Origin: YC2-FULL-38-9 sp964629635
Lineage (GTDB): Bacteria > Patescibacteriota > Microgenomatia > UBA1406 > GWC2-37-13
NCBI GenBank assembly: GCA_964629635.1
Contig: CAZVQS010000002.1
Span: 1 to 64,000, forward strand
Length of the DNA stretch: 64,000 nucleotides
Direction of reading: 5' to 3'
In this document: piece after piece, positions 24,379 through 33,432 of the stretch
How the letters are laid out: every line of letters starts with the position of its first letter
Position numbering within the stretch: the stretch's first letter is position 1
Position numbers and translations under genes: made by a program
The notes under the pieces: generated by a model
What the model was told of the DNA's origin: nothing
The model's database searches: none
Seen by the model: only the letters and a program-made list of their open reading frames with translations

Positions 24379-25447
24379 ATGCGATGAATTCCTTCATGTT
24401 CTCCTCGGTCACGACGAACGCGGATCCCTGGCCGGAGACGATCTTGAAAGCCGTTTTGCGAACGATACCCTCGATCTCGCGTTCAAGCGAGCGGATGCCG
24501 GGTTCGAAACCCAAAGGCCGGACCATCTTCGCCCAGACGGTTTCGTCCACCTTCAGCTGGTCAGCCGTCAGTCCCGCCTCCCTGAGGTATTTGGGCAGGA
24601 CAAACCGTTTGCCGATTTCGATCTTTTCCGCGTCGTTGTAGGAAGGCATCTGGATGAGTTCCAGACGGTCCATGACCGCGGTTGCAATCGAGTTCGTGTT
24701 GTTGGCGGTTGCGACAAACAGGCACTGGGAAAGGTCAAAGGGATAATCGATGAAATAATCGGTATATGCGGAGTTCTGCCCCGGATCAAGGAGTTCAATG
24801 AGAACGCCCATGATAGCCGAGCGCGATTCGGGCGTGCAGCGGTCAAGCTCATCAAGGAGTATGACCGGGTTTTTCGCACCAGCCCGCCTCAATGCTTTCA
24901 TCACCATGCCCGGTTCGGATTCGGGCGAGGTTTTGGATTGTCCGCGCAGGTCCTGGGCGCTTGAAAGTCCGCCGAACGGGATACGCACAAGCTTCCGGTT
25001 CATGGCCTCCGCGATCGATTTCGCGAACGTCGTTTTACCGGTACCCGCCAGGCCGACGAAAAAAAGGTTCGGCGCATGGATGCCGGTGCCGTCAGCCTTC
25101 TGCTTCTGAAGCGCGAGCACCGAAAGGAACTCCAATACGCGCTGCTTGATGACGCCGAGTCCGTAGTGGTTGGCGTCAAGGAACGCTTTCGCCTTGTTTA
25201 TGTCAAGGACATCCTCGGTTTTCTTTTCCCAGGGAAGGTTGGTGATCCAGTCGATGTATTTGGCCGTAATGTCAAGCTGCGCAAGGCTGCCTCCGTATTT
25301 GAGGGTGAGATTGATGCGTTCTATCTGCTGCAAGGCCTTGTCGTGGAGGTTAGCAGGCAGTGTTGCCGCCTGCAATTGGGCCCTCAGTTTTTCTATTTCT
25401 GACAAGCTGTTTTGCGGATTTGCTTGGTTAGCAGAGTTAATATCCAC
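24377..25447 (-). CDS. Lon-like AAA+ ATPase lacking the protease domain
   Basis: A 356-residue protein. A coiled-coil N-terminal part (about 15-95) resembles the Lon linker (YIDWITNLPWEKK). The AAA+ module follows, with FVGLAGTGKTTFAKS (Walker A), ILLDELDRC (Walker B), LIELLDPGQNSAYTDYFID, CLFVATANN and GFEPGIRSLEREI. All are Lon signatures. It ends after the alpha-helical lid, so the Lon N-terminal substrate-binding domain and the Ser-Lys protease domain are absent. It probably acts as an unfoldase or remodeller rather than a protease. The start is GTG at 25447. It is divergent from groES, which suggests a protein-quality role. Confidence 0.85.
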   Translation of the reverse strand: MDINSANQANPQNSLSEIEKLRAQLQAATLPANLHDKALQQIERINLTLKYGGSLAQLDITAKYIDWITNLPWEKKTEDVLDINKAKAFLDANHYGLGVIKQRVLEFLSVLALQKQKADGTGIHAPNLFFVGLAGTGKTTFAKSIAEAMNRKLVRIPFGGLSSAQDLRGQSKTSPESEPGMVMKALRRAGAKNPVILLDELDRCTPESRSAIMGVLIELLDPGQNSAYTDYFIDYPFDLSQCLFVATANNTNSIATAVMDRLELIQMPSYNDAEKIEIGKRFVLPKYLREAGLTADQLKVDETVWAKMVRPLGFEPGIRSLEREIEGIVRKTAFKIVSGQGSAFVVTEENMKEFIA

Positions 25448-25503
25448 TTGACAAATATTGATAATTTTATTAAGATTTTATCCGTCCCCCTGATTGCAGG
25501 GGG

Positions 25504-25554
25504 ATCCCGGATCAAGTCCGGGATGACACGCACCGTTATGGTGCATGCGTGTCA
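25504..25554. repeat. paired palindromes upstream of groES
   Basis: ATCCCGGA-TCAAG-TCCGGGAT (25504-25524) is followed directly by an imperfect hairpin, TGACACGC...GCGTGTCA (25524-25554), with inner ACC/GGT pairing. The first resembles short palindromic elements scattered in many bacterial genomes. The second could be a groESL operator; it is not the CIRCE sequence. Confidence 0.6.
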
Positions 25555-25587
25555 ATTTTATCTTACAAGTTATTACAAAAAAAGTCT

Positions 25588-25893
25588 ATGTCAAAGCAGA
25601 AAGGCGCATCGATCAAACCCCTTTTTGATTACGTTCTCGTGAAACCCCTCGTAACCGAGGAAGTTACCCCCTCAGGCATCGTGCTTCCCGACAGCGCCAA
25701 GGAAAAGCCCCAGATGGGCGAAGTCATTGCGGTCGGTCCCGGCGCCATGAATAATGAAGGCAAGGTCCTTCCCATGCTCGTCAAGGTCGGCCAGAAAGTC
25801 ATGTACAAGAAGTGGGGAGGCAACGAAACGAAAGTCGGCACCGAGGAATGGCTTATCGTCGAACAGAAGGATATTATGGCAGTTGTTGAATAA
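25588..25893 (+). CDS. groES: co-chaperonin GroES
   Basis: A 101-residue Cpn10. It has the mobile-loop region TEEVTPSGIVLPDSAKEKP, the GEVIAVGPG strand and the end LIVEQKDIMAVVE. An open extension to 25551 has a GTG start inside the upstream palindrome; ATG 25588 matches the family N-terminus. It caps the GroEL ring and is followed by groEL after 25 bases. Confidence 0.96.
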   Translation: MSKQKGASIKPLFDYVLVKPLVTEEVTPSGIVLPDSAKEKPQMGEVIAVGPGAMNNEGKVLPMLVKVGQKVMYKKWGGNETKVGTEEWLIVEQKDIMAVVE

Positions 25894-25918
25894 CATTACC
25901 AGTTATTAATATACATAT

Positions 25919-27586
25919 ATGGCAAAACAGATTAAGTACGGAGCAGACGCACGCGCGAAGCTCCTTGCAGGCGTTAACCAGTTGACGGACGCGGTGGCGA
26001 CCACACTCGGTCCGAAAGGCCGCAATGTCGCCCTCGACAAGAAATGGGGAGCTCCGAGCGTCATCCACGACGGCGTATCGGTTGCGAAGGAAGTGGAGCT
26101 TGAGGATGCATTCGAAAACATGGGTGCACAGCTCGTGAAGGAAGCGGCATCAAAGACCGCTGACATCGCGGGCGACGGCACGACGACCGCAACGGTCCTC
26201 GCGCGCGCCATCGTATCGGAAGGCATCAAGATGATTACCGCAAACGCGAATCCTATGATCATGCGCCGCGGTCTTCTCAAAGCATCCGATTACGTCGTTG
26301 CCGAACTCAAGAACCTCAGCAAGAAGATCACGTTAAACGATGCGGCAAGCGTTGCAACTATTTCCGCAGCTGACGCGGAACTCGGAAAACTCATCGCGGA
26401 CGCATTGAAGAAAGTCGGAGGCCGCGACGGAGTTGTGACGGTCGAGGAAGGAAAAGGCATGGAGACATGGGTCGACCACAAGGAAGGCATGCAGTTTGAC
26501 AAAGGGTTTGCCTCGCCTTATTTCGCAACCGATACCGACAAGATGGTTGCAGAGGTTGACGACCCCTACATTCTCATTACGGACAAGAAAATCACGGCAA
26601 TCGCCGATCTTCTTCCGTTCCTTGAGAAATTCGTGAAAGTCTCCAAGAATCTGGTGATCATCGCGGACGACATTGAAGGCGAAGCGCTTGCGACCCTCAT
26701 CATCAACAAGATGAAGGGCACGTTCAACGCGCTTGTCGTGAAGGCTCCCGGATTCGGCGACAGAAGGAAGGAAATGCTTGCGGACATTGCGGTATTGACG
26801 GGCGGCACGGTTATCTCCGAGGACTTGGGCAAAAAGCTCGAGAACGTCGAAGTGGATGACTGTGGAAGGGCTGACAAAGTGAAGTCAGATAAGGAAAATA
26901 CGTCCATCATCGGCGGAAAAGGAACCAAAAGCGAAATCCTCGCGCGCGTCGCATCCATCAAACGCGAAATCGAAGCCTCGACTTCCGATTTTGACCGGGA
27001 GAAGCTTCAGGAACGGCTTGCAAAGCTTTCGGGCGGCGTTGCTGTCATCAACGTCGGCGCGGCAACGGAGACCGAACTCAAGGATAAGAAAGAGCGCGTA
27101 ATAGACGCGGTCGCTGCGACCAAGGCAGCGCTTGAGGAAGGCATCGTTCCGGGTGGAGCGGTTGCGCTTCTTGACATCTCCCAACGGATGAATTCCAGGA
27201 CTATGGGAAACAAGGCAGGGAAAGATGAAGTGATCGGATTCGAGATCGTGAAAACCGCTATCGAGGAACCGTTCAAGCAGCTCATGAGGAATGCGGGTGT
27301 CGATCCCGGACAGCTTATCGCCAAGGCACGCGAAGGAAGCGCAAAAGGCTTCGGATTCGACGTCGTCGCGATGGAAGCGGCCGATGAAGCCAAGCCGATA
27401 GATATGATCAAGGCAGGCATCATCGATCCCCTGAAAGTCGTACGGACTGCGGTACAGAACGCGATTTCGATCGCCGCAATGATCCTGACGACCGAAGCCC
27501 TCGTTACCGATCTTCCCGAAAAGAAATCGGACATGCCCGCTATGCCGGGAGGCATGGGTGGCATGGGAGGAATGGGAGGTTATTAA
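25919..27586 (+). CDS. groEL: chaperonin GroEL
   Basis: A 555-residue Cpn60 of normal length. It shows TLGPKGRNV, the ATP-site GDGTTTATVLA, VVEEGIVPGG-like EEGIVPGGAVALL, and a Gly-Met-rich end (GGMGGMGGMGGY). It folds proteins in a double-ring chamber with GroES. It is in an operon with groES and ends at a strong bidirectional terminator. Confidence 0.98.
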   Translation: MAKQIKYGADARAKLLAGVNQLTDAVATTLGPKGRNVALDKKWGAPSVIHDGVSVAKEVELEDAFENMGAQLVKEAASKTADIAGDGTTTATVLARAIVSEGIKMITANANPMIMRRGLLKASDYVVAELKNLSKKITLNDAASVATISAADAELGKLIADALKKVGGRDGVVTVEEGKGMETWVDHKEGMQFDKGFASPYFATDTDKMVAEVDDPYILITDKKITAIADLLPFLEKFVKVSKNLVIIADDIEGEALATLIINKMKGTFNALVVKAPGFGDRRKEMLADIAVLTGGTVISEDLGKKLENVEVDDCGRADKVKSDKENTSIIGGKGTKSEILARVASIKREIEASTSDFDREKLQERLAKLSGGVAVINVGAATETELKDKKERVIDAVAATKAALEEGIVPGGAVALLDISQRMNSRTMGNKAGKDEVIGFEIVKTAIEEPFKQLMRNAGVDPGQLIAKAREGSAKGFGFDVVAMEAADEAKPIDMIKAGIIDPLKVVRTAVQNAISIAAMILTTEALVTDLPEKKSDMPAMPGGMGGMGGMGGY

Positions 27587-27600
27587 GACCTTTTACATTA

Positions 27601-27633
27601 AAAAGCCCCGCCCTCAAAAGGCGGGGTTTTTTT
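27601..27633. terminator. bidirectional terminator, groEL / 38-aa gene
   Basis: CCCCGCC-CTCAAAA-GGCGGGG (27606-27626) has an A run before and a T run after it. It therefore reads as a rho-independent terminator on both strands, serving groEL and the small gene on the minus strand. Confidence 0.9.
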
Positions 27634-27642
27634 ATGGGTGCG

Positions 27643-27759
27643 TTACTTGATGTTTTCGTCAAGGAGTCCCAATCCCAGCATGGGAAGGAGAAGCAGATCA
27701 AGGAAGGAGGAAATGACTTCGGAGACTATGCCGCCCGCATATTCCGCTGTTTTTTCCAT
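27643..27759 (-). CDS. 38-residue hydrophobic small protein
   Basis: A short frame beginning MEKTAEYAGGIVSEV and ending GLGLLDENIK, with a Leu-rich middle (FLDLLLLPMLGLG) that could form a membrane or amphipathic helix. It is not a shadow of a larger gene. It has its own promoter (TTGACA-17-TAGGAT) about 20 bases upstream of the start and a bidirectional terminator just after its stop. I do not recognise it. A toxin-like or membrane-regulatory peptide is possible, but nothing in the sequence decides this. Confidence 0.5.
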   Translation of the reverse strand: MEKTAEYAGGIVSEVISSFLDLLLLPMLGLGLLDENIK

Positions 27760-27785
27760 AGGTGTGGGATTTAGGTAATATGAAA

Positions 27786-27814
27786 ATCCTACAATCCTTT
27801 TTATGGGATGTCAA
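27786..27814 (-). promoter_or_regulatory. promoter of the 38-residue gene
   Basis: On the minus strand, TTGACA (complement of 27809-27814), a 17-base spacer and TAGGAT (complement of 27786-27791). One of the best -35 boxes in the window. Confidence 0.65.
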
Positions 27815-27848
27815 TAGCCCTCTCGAAAGCACCGGGTAAGGACCGGGT

Positions 27849-29135
27849 TTACGTGGCGAACGGGAATTTCGCGTATACCGATTTCCCGTTCAGCTCCCGT
27901 TCGATGCGCATGAGCTGGTTGTATTTGGCGTTGCGCTCTGAACGTGCCGGCGCGCCGGTTTTGATCTGGCCGGTGCCCATGGCAACCACGAAATCCGCGA
28001 TGAACGCGTCCTCGGTTTCGCCCGACCGGTGGGATACGATCGAGGACATGCCTTTCTCCCGTGCCATGAGGATGGCATCGACCGTTTCGCTTATCGATCC
28101 GATCTGGTTTAGTTTGATGAGGATGGAATTGGTTGTTTTTTCTTTGATACCTCGTTCAAGCCGCTTGACGTTTGTCACGTAAAGGTCGTCGCCGACTATC
28201 TGCGTTTTTGCGCCTTCACTCGCGGTATATTTTTGGTAGGTTTCCCAGTCGTCCTCCGCGAATATGTCTTCCATCGATATGATGGGGTACTTGGCTGCAA
28301 GGCTTTTGATGAAAGCGGCAAGTTCTTCGCCCGTAACCGTTTTTCCTTCCTTGTTCAATACGTATTTTCCGTCATGGAAGAATTCGGTGGCTGCCGCATC
28401 GATGCCGAAACAAATATCGCGGCCGAGTTTGTACCCGGCTTTCTCTACCGCCTCGCTCATGAGCTGGAACGGCTCTTCGTTGCTTGAGAACTGGGGAGCG
28501 AATCCTCCTTCGTCTCCGACGCCTATCGCATATCCTTTCGATTTGAGGATTTTTTTCAGGTTCATGTAAACTTCCGCGTTCATGCGCACCGCTTCAACGA
28601 CCGAGGGCGCGCCCACCGGAAACAGCATGTATTCCTGGATGTCTGTCGCCCAGTTTCCGTGTTTTCCGCCGTTCATGACGTTCATCTCCGGGATCGGCAT
28701 GGTGTATGTTCCCTTGAAGTCGGGATTGAGTTTGGACAGATACGCGTACAGGGGTTTCTTTTCGGATGCCGCCTGCGCGCGCGCCGCGCTCAATGAAACG
28801 GAAAGGATCGCGTTTGCGCCGAGCGTTCCTTTGTTTTCCGTACCGTCAAGTTCAATCATGGTATTGTCGAGCTTCCGCTGGTTCGCTGCATCAATCCCTT
28901 TTACCGCACCGTTGATTTTATCGTTCACGTTTGAAACGGCCTTCAGCACACCCGTGCCCATGTAGCGGGATTTGTCGCCGTCGCGCAGCTCGACCGCTTC
29001 GTATTTGCCGGTCGATGCGCCGGAGGGAACTGCCGCCCATCCCGTCGTGCCGTCCTCAAGGGTAGTAACGCATTCAATGGTGGGGTTGCCGCGGGAATCA
29101 AGGATTTCCTGGGCGTGGACTGATGAGATTTTCAT
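27849..29135 (-). CDS. eno: enolase
   Basis: A 428-residue phosphopyruvate hydratase of the usual length. It has ILDSRGNPTIE, PSGASTGKYEAVELRDGD, the Mg-binding SMEDIFAEDDW, LIKLNQIGS and VSHRSGETED. It interconverts 2-phosphoglycerate and phosphoenolpyruvate in glycolysis. ATG 29135 (MKISSVHAQE) fits the family N-terminus better than the open frame four codons upstream. Confidence 0.97.
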   Translation of the reverse strand: MKISSVHAQEILDSRGNPTIECVTTLEDGTTGWAAVPSGASTGKYEAVELRDGDKSRYMGTGVLKAVSNVNDKINGAVKGIDAANQRKLDNTMIELDGTENKGTLGANAILSVSLSAARAQAASEKKPLYAYLSKLNPDFKGTYTMPIPEMNVMNGGKHGNWATDIQEYMLFPVGAPSVVEAVRMNAEVYMNLKKILKSKGYAIGVGDEGGFAPQFSSNEEPFQLMSEAVEKAGYKLGRDICFGIDAAATEFFHDGKYVLNKEGKTVTGEELAAFIKSLAAKYPIISMEDIFAEDDWETYQKYTASEGAKTQIVGDDLYVTNVKRLERGIKEKTTNSILIKLNQIGSISETVDAILMAREKGMSSIVSHRSGETEDAFIADFVVAMGTGQIKTGAPARSERNAKYNQLMRIERELNGKSVYAKFPFAT

Positions 29136-29202
29136 AGGGAGAAACAAAAAAATGATAAAAAAATACTGCTATCTATATGATATCAAAATTAGCCGGTTTA
29201 TG

Positions 29203-29655
29203 TTATCGTGGAGCGTACTTTTCGAAGAGGATCCGGTAAGTTTTCAGCGCATGTTTCATGCCGGTATGGAGGGGGGAGGGGAGGGAGTCAAGATCAAACC
29301 AGCCGATTTCGTCGATTTTCTCCGGATCGTTGTTCGTAACTTTATCCGAATCGACTTTTATGAGATAGGGGATGGCAACCCAATGGGTCTTCACGCCGTC
29401 ATGCGTACGCAGGAGCGTGTAGGGCGGCAGTTTTTCCAGGATGATCCCAACGCATCCGTATTCCTCCCTCACTTCCCGCAGAACGCTTTCCTCAAGGGTT
29501 TGCCCGAATTCCAGTTTTCCCCCGCCCGCGTCCCACACGCCCACCTCGTCCCGGCATTTGGCGCTTCGCTTATGGAGCAGGAACCTGCCTTTGTCCGTGC
29601 AGTAGAACGGGGTGGTGATGCCGATATAGTCTATCCCTGCAATCGGTGTTTTCAT
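29203..29655 (-). CDS. NUDIX hydrolase
   Basis: A 150-residue NUDIX protein with the box GGGKLEFGQTLEESV...REVREEYG intact, flanked by a DEVGVWDAGG substrate strand. It overlaps the preceding double-GH130 gene by four bases, so it is the last gene of the GH130 operon. That placement suggests a sugar-nucleotide substrate, but the sequence alone does not show it. Confidence 0.88.
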   Translation of the reverse strand: MKTPIAGIDYIGITTPFYCTDKGRFLLHKRSAKCRDEVGVWDAGGGKLEFGQTLEESVLREVREEYGCVGIILEKLPPYTLLRTHDGVKTHWVAIPYLIKVDSDKVTNNDPEKIDEIGWFDLDSLPSPLHTGMKHALKTYRILFEKYAPR

Positions 29656-31592
29656 GTTTGCGCAAGGAATTTCTGTGTCCGGGCGCGCAGCAGATAATCG
29701 ACAAGGAGCTTGAGGTTGATCATCGCGCCGGCAACCACCTTGTCAGCGCCGCCGTAATACAGCAAAATGTCGTTGTCTTTCACGGTAAACCCGCAAGGGA
29801 AAACAACATTGTTTACGATGCCTTCCTTTTCGTAATACTCCACCGGTTCAAGTATCGGGTATTCGGTGCGAGCAATGACTTTCGTGATGTCTTGTGGATC
29901 CAGCAGCAAAGCGCCGAGCCGGTAGTGGCGGTCGATGCGGCTGATGCCGTGGTAAAACACGAGCCAACCCGCGCTTGTCCAGAGGGGAGGCGCATTGATC
30001 CCGATTTTTATGTCGTCCCAGGTGTTTGCGCGGGGCTGGATTTTATGGCTGCTTTCAAGAAACGGCTTTTCCCGGAATTCCAGGTCATCCACGAAATCGA
30101 TGACGATGTCCGGTTCGATCCGGTGGAAAAACGCATATTTTCCGTTGATTTTTTCGGGAAACAGGCAGCCGTCCTTGTCGGGTATCCCGGGCGGCGAAAT
30201 GATTTTGGGCTTTGACCATTTGTCCCAGTTTCTTCCAAGGAAATCCGCCTTGCTGATGGATGCCATGGCAAGCCGGGGTGTTGTGCCGTCATATGCGGTA
30301 TAGCACAGATACAGGGTTTCGTTGATGAGGGTGATGCGCGGATCCTCGCATCCGTACCCTCCGGGCTTTGCGGAATTCGTTTCCTCGGGTACCCGCGGTT
30401 TGTAAATGGGTTCTTCAATTCGTTCGTCAATGAAAATGCCGTCTTCGCTTACGGCGCATCCGAGATATGACACGTCGTGTTCAGAAAGAGTGCGGTACAC
30501 AAGATACGTTTTTCCTTCAAGCACGAGGGCTGCCGGATTGAACACCGCCTTGCGCTCCCATTCGTGCCCGGCGTCGGGCGTGAGCAGGGGATTGTTGGGA
30601 AAGCGTATGCATTTGGGCGCAACCGGCGTGTTCGTTTCGAACTTCTCCATGAACGGCTTGAGCGGGGTTTCGGCAAGACACACCGTACTGTCTGCCGCGC
30701 CGTAATACACCTTAAGCAGTCCGTCCTCAATGAGAGCCCCTTCCGGAAATACGACATCCCGGATCTGTCCCTCCTTTTCGTAGGGCGCTTCGGGCTCCAG
30801 ACAAGGTTCGATGATGCGTCCGGTTATCGCTTTCGGATCGTTGCGGTCAAGGAGGACCGCCTCGATGCGGAAAATCTTGCGGTCGGAAAAGTAATTCTTT
30901 ATGTAGGAATGGATAAGCACCCATCCCGCGTCGGTTTTCAGGGGGGTTGCCCCGATTTCCACCTGGTCGGTCGACACGCGGGTGAGGGGGATGACGTAGT
31001 CCTGGTAATTTTCATACCATTCGCTCCACCGGTCCCTGTTCCAGATGTCGCTCACGCGTTCAAATTGGGCAAAACAGATGTTTGACGGCGGACGGTCGGT
31101 ATTGACGGAAAGGAGTACCGTATATTTTCCGTTGATTTTTTCGGGAAACAGAGCCATCGCCTTCGCATTGAACGGCGTGACGAGGTGTTTTTCCGAAACG
31201 GATTCAAGATCATGCGATACCGCAACCGCGCACTTGATGGTGCGGTAGTTGGGCGGGAATCCGGAAAGCGCGGTATAGAATACATAGTATTTGCCTTCGA
31301 TCTCCGTGACGCGCGGATCCTCACAGCCGAAAAGCTCGAAATCAAGCTCAGGCTTCACGAACCGGGTGCGGTTGCCGAAATCCACTCCATCAGTGCTTAC
31401 CGCATGGCCGATCGAGGACAGCCGCATTTTTTTGTCCAGATACGTGATTTCATCAGTCATCGCCCGGTAGAAGAGGTGATATTGTCCATTCCGTTTGACG
31501 ACCGACCCGTTGAAAGCGGCATATGACTCCCAATCGTTTGCCTGAACAGGTTTCAAAATCGGGTTGGCGGGATTACGCTTAAGCAGGTACAT
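29652..31592 (-). CDS. double-domain GH130-family protein
   Basis: A 646-residue protein built of two five-bladed propeller units of the GH130 type. Unit 1 (about 1-320) has FGCEDPRVT, and unit 2 (about 330-646) has YGCEDPRIT. Each unit also has a LFPEKINGKY segment and a late YYGAADS or YYGGADK motif. GH130 enzymes are beta-mannoside phosphorylases or hydrolases; most are single-domain at about 300-350 residues, so this tandem fusion is unusual. Its start overlaps the stop of the 610-residue gene (TGATG). No signal peptide, so it is probably cytoplasmic. Confidence 0.85.
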   Translation of the reverse strand: MYLLKRNPANPILKPVQANDWESYAAFNGSVVKRNGQYHLFYRAMTDEITYLDKKMRLSSIGHAVSTDGVDFGNRTRFVKPELDFELFGCEDPRVTEIEGKYYVFYTALSGFPPNYRTIKCAVAVSHDLESVSEKHLVTPFNAKAMALFPEKINGKYTVLLSVNTDRPPSNICFAQFERVSDIWNRDRWSEWYENYQDYVIPLTRVSTDQVEIGATPLKTDAGWVLIHSYIKNYFSDRKIFRIEAVLLDRNDPKAITGRIIEPCLEPEAPYEKEGQIRDVVFPEGALIEDGLLKVYYGAADSTVCLAETPLKPFMEKFETNTPVAPKCIRFPNNPLLTPDAGHEWERKAVFNPAALVLEGKTYLVYRTLSEHDVSYLGCAVSEDGIFIDERIEEPIYKPRVPEETNSAKPGGYGCEDPRITLINETLYLCYTAYDGTTPRLAMASISKADFLGRNWDKWSKPKIISPPGIPDKDGCLFPEKINGKYAFFHRIEPDIVIDFVDDLEFREKPFLESSHKIQPRANTWDDIKIGINAPPLWTSAGWLVFYHGISRIDRHYRLGALLLDPQDITKVIARTEYPILEPVEYYEKEGIVNNVVFPCGFTVKDNDILLYYGGADKVVAGAMINLKLLVDYLLRARTQKFLAQT

Positions 31593-33424
31593 CAGTAATC
31601 GACCTCCTGAACTTGTACCGGAGTGAGCGTTGCCGTTTCCTTTGTGGTAAGTTCCGCAAGGAAATCGTCAAGCTTTGCGGTTGCGACACAGACGACCGAA
31701 TCCGCTCCGCCGTAATATACAAGAAGCTGGTCTTTCACGATGACCGCGCCGCAGGGATAGGCGATACCGGGTTTGAATCCGTTGTTTTCGTACTCGCTGT
31801 CGGGTTTGAGTATCGGTTCGTTTGACCGGTGGAGGACTTTGGTAGGATCCTTGAGGTCAAGAAGCATGGCGCCGATATGGTATTTGCTCGCGTCCCGGTC
31901 GTCAACCCCGTAATAGATAAGCAGCCATCCGTCTTTCGTTTTCAAAGGCGGAGCGCCCGCGCCGATCTTGCGGCTGTCCCACATGTTGTCGCGGATTTTT
32001 ATGCGGTATTGCCCTTTCAACCATTTCGTTTTGCCGTCGAAATTCAGGTCATCGAGGAAATCGATGAGGATGTCGGGGAATACCCGGTGGAAGAACACGT
32101 ATTTGCCGTTTATTTTTTCCGGCAGCAGGCATCCGCTTTTGTCCACGATCCCGGGCGGCGAGATGAGCACCGGTTTTGACCAGTTCCACCGTTTCGCAAG
32201 GAAATCGTCAAGCAATATGGAGGTGAGCGCCAGCCGGGGAGGCGTCCATCCGTCGAATGCGACATAGGTCATGTACACCCTTCCGTCCATGAGCGTGATA
32301 CGCGGATCCTCGCATCCTCCCATACCGCCTCCGGACATGAAATCGTGTTTCGCTTCTTTTTTAGGGTTCGTTTCAAAGCCGAGATGCGGGGTAAAGATGG
32401 GTTTTGCCGAGCGTTCGCTGATCCGTATGCCGTCAGCGCTTGCAGCGTAGCCGACGGTCGAAACATAATCGAATCCCTGCGCCCGGTAGAGAATATGCAC
32501 CTTGTTGCCGGCATACACCGCAGCCGGGTTGAAGGTGTTGAACGCTTCCCAGTCGTTTCCCGCCTTTGGCGCGATTATCGGATTCATTTCATGTTTGTCG
32601 AGCTTCAGACGCGGCGCGATCAGGCGGGGATCGTACTTGAAGCCGGATATGAGCACTCCGTAAATCCCGCGGTTTTCCACCTGCCAGTAGGATATGACTT
32701 TGCCCCGGTCAAGAACCGCGCCAAGGTGGAATGCATGTGCGCCTTCCCATTCATCTTTCTGTTTCCATACCGGTTGCTCGGTTTTCCAGAGGAGATTGTC
32801 CGGATTGTTCCGGTCAAACAGCGCAAAATATGCATTGTGGTACAGGACGTCGTGTTCGATTTCCTTTTTGAAATAAAGAAGCAGTATGCTTTTGCCGGTA
32901 TCAAATACCGATCCCACCTCAAGGGGATGCGCGTCGATGAGTACGGGCTTTGCCGAACGGATCCAGTGGACGAGGTCCTCCGAATATGCGGTGTGGATGG
33001 CGCGTTCGCCGCAGTACATCACCAGTTTTCCGTTAATTTCGATATTGTCCGCGACCACCGCTTTGTCGCGGAGCATGCTTACCGGTTGGAGGTTGATCGA
33101 GGTTCCGTCAACCGATGCGACAAACAGTCCCTTCCGGTTCTTGAAAAGCAGGTACCGTTTCCCCTTGTGCATGAATGCGCTTGCGGAGCCGAGGAACGCA
33201 TTGCGGTATTCTTCATTTAGCGTGTATGATGACGGTTCGACGCCGAAACTGAACAGGTCATTGCCGACAGCCACGTCAATAACGCCCGGCGTAACCCTGT
33301 TCTGGAGGAGCATGACGATGCGCCCCTCTCTTCCGTAAATGCCGAGCGGTATGCTGATTTTCCTGTCGACTTTTCCGCGGAAAAGCCTGGTGAGTTTTAA
33401 CCTAATAAAATCAACCGGATCCAT
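31592..33424 (-). CDS. double GH130-like protein, N-terminal half degenerate
   Basis: A 610-residue relative of the next gene. The C-terminal unit (about 280-610) is complete: GGCEDPRIT, CLLPEKINGKY, VYYGGADS. The N-terminal unit keeps the propeller rhythm (ILLLYFKKE, VLHR-type strands) but lacks the GCEDPR motif, so it is probably inactive and structural or ligand-binding. It begins with a basic segment (IRLKLTRLFRGK). A clear Shine-Dalgarno GGAGG sits eight bases before ATG 33424. First gene of a three-gene operon ending in the NUDIX gene. Confidence 0.82.
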   Translation of the reverse strand: MDPVDFIRLKLTRLFRGKVDRKISIPLGIYGREGRIVMLLQNRVTPGVIDVAVGNDLFSFGVEPSSYTLNEEYRNAFLGSASAFMHKGKRYLLFKNRKGLFVASVDGTSINLQPVSMLRDKAVVADNIEINGKLVMYCGERAIHTAYSEDLVHWIRSAKPVLIDAHPLEVGSVFDTGKSILLLYFKKEIEHDVLYHNAYFALFDRNNPDNLLWKTEQPVWKQKDEWEGAHAFHLGAVLDRGKVISYWQVENRGIYGVLISGFKYDPRLIAPRLKLDKHEMNPIIAPKAGNDWEAFNTFNPAAVYAGNKVHILYRAQGFDYVSTVGYAASADGIRISERSAKPIFTPHLGFETNPKKEAKHDFMSGGGMGGCEDPRITLMDGRVYMTYVAFDGWTPPRLALTSILLDDFLAKRWNWSKPVLISPPGIVDKSGCLLPEKINGKYVFFHRVFPDILIDFLDDLNFDGKTKWLKGQYRIKIRDNMWDSRKIGAGAPPLKTKDGWLLIYYGVDDRDASKYHIGAMLLDLKDPTKVLHRSNEPILKPDSEYENNGFKPGIAYPCGAVIVKDQLLVYYGGADSVVCVATAKLDDFLAELTTKETATLTPVQVQEVDY

Positions 33425-33432
33425 AAGAAGAT

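Noticed and set aside
25504..25554. CIRCE/HrcA operator before groES
   Set aside because: The inverted repeat does not match TTAGCACTC-N9-GAGTGCTAA in sequence or spacing.
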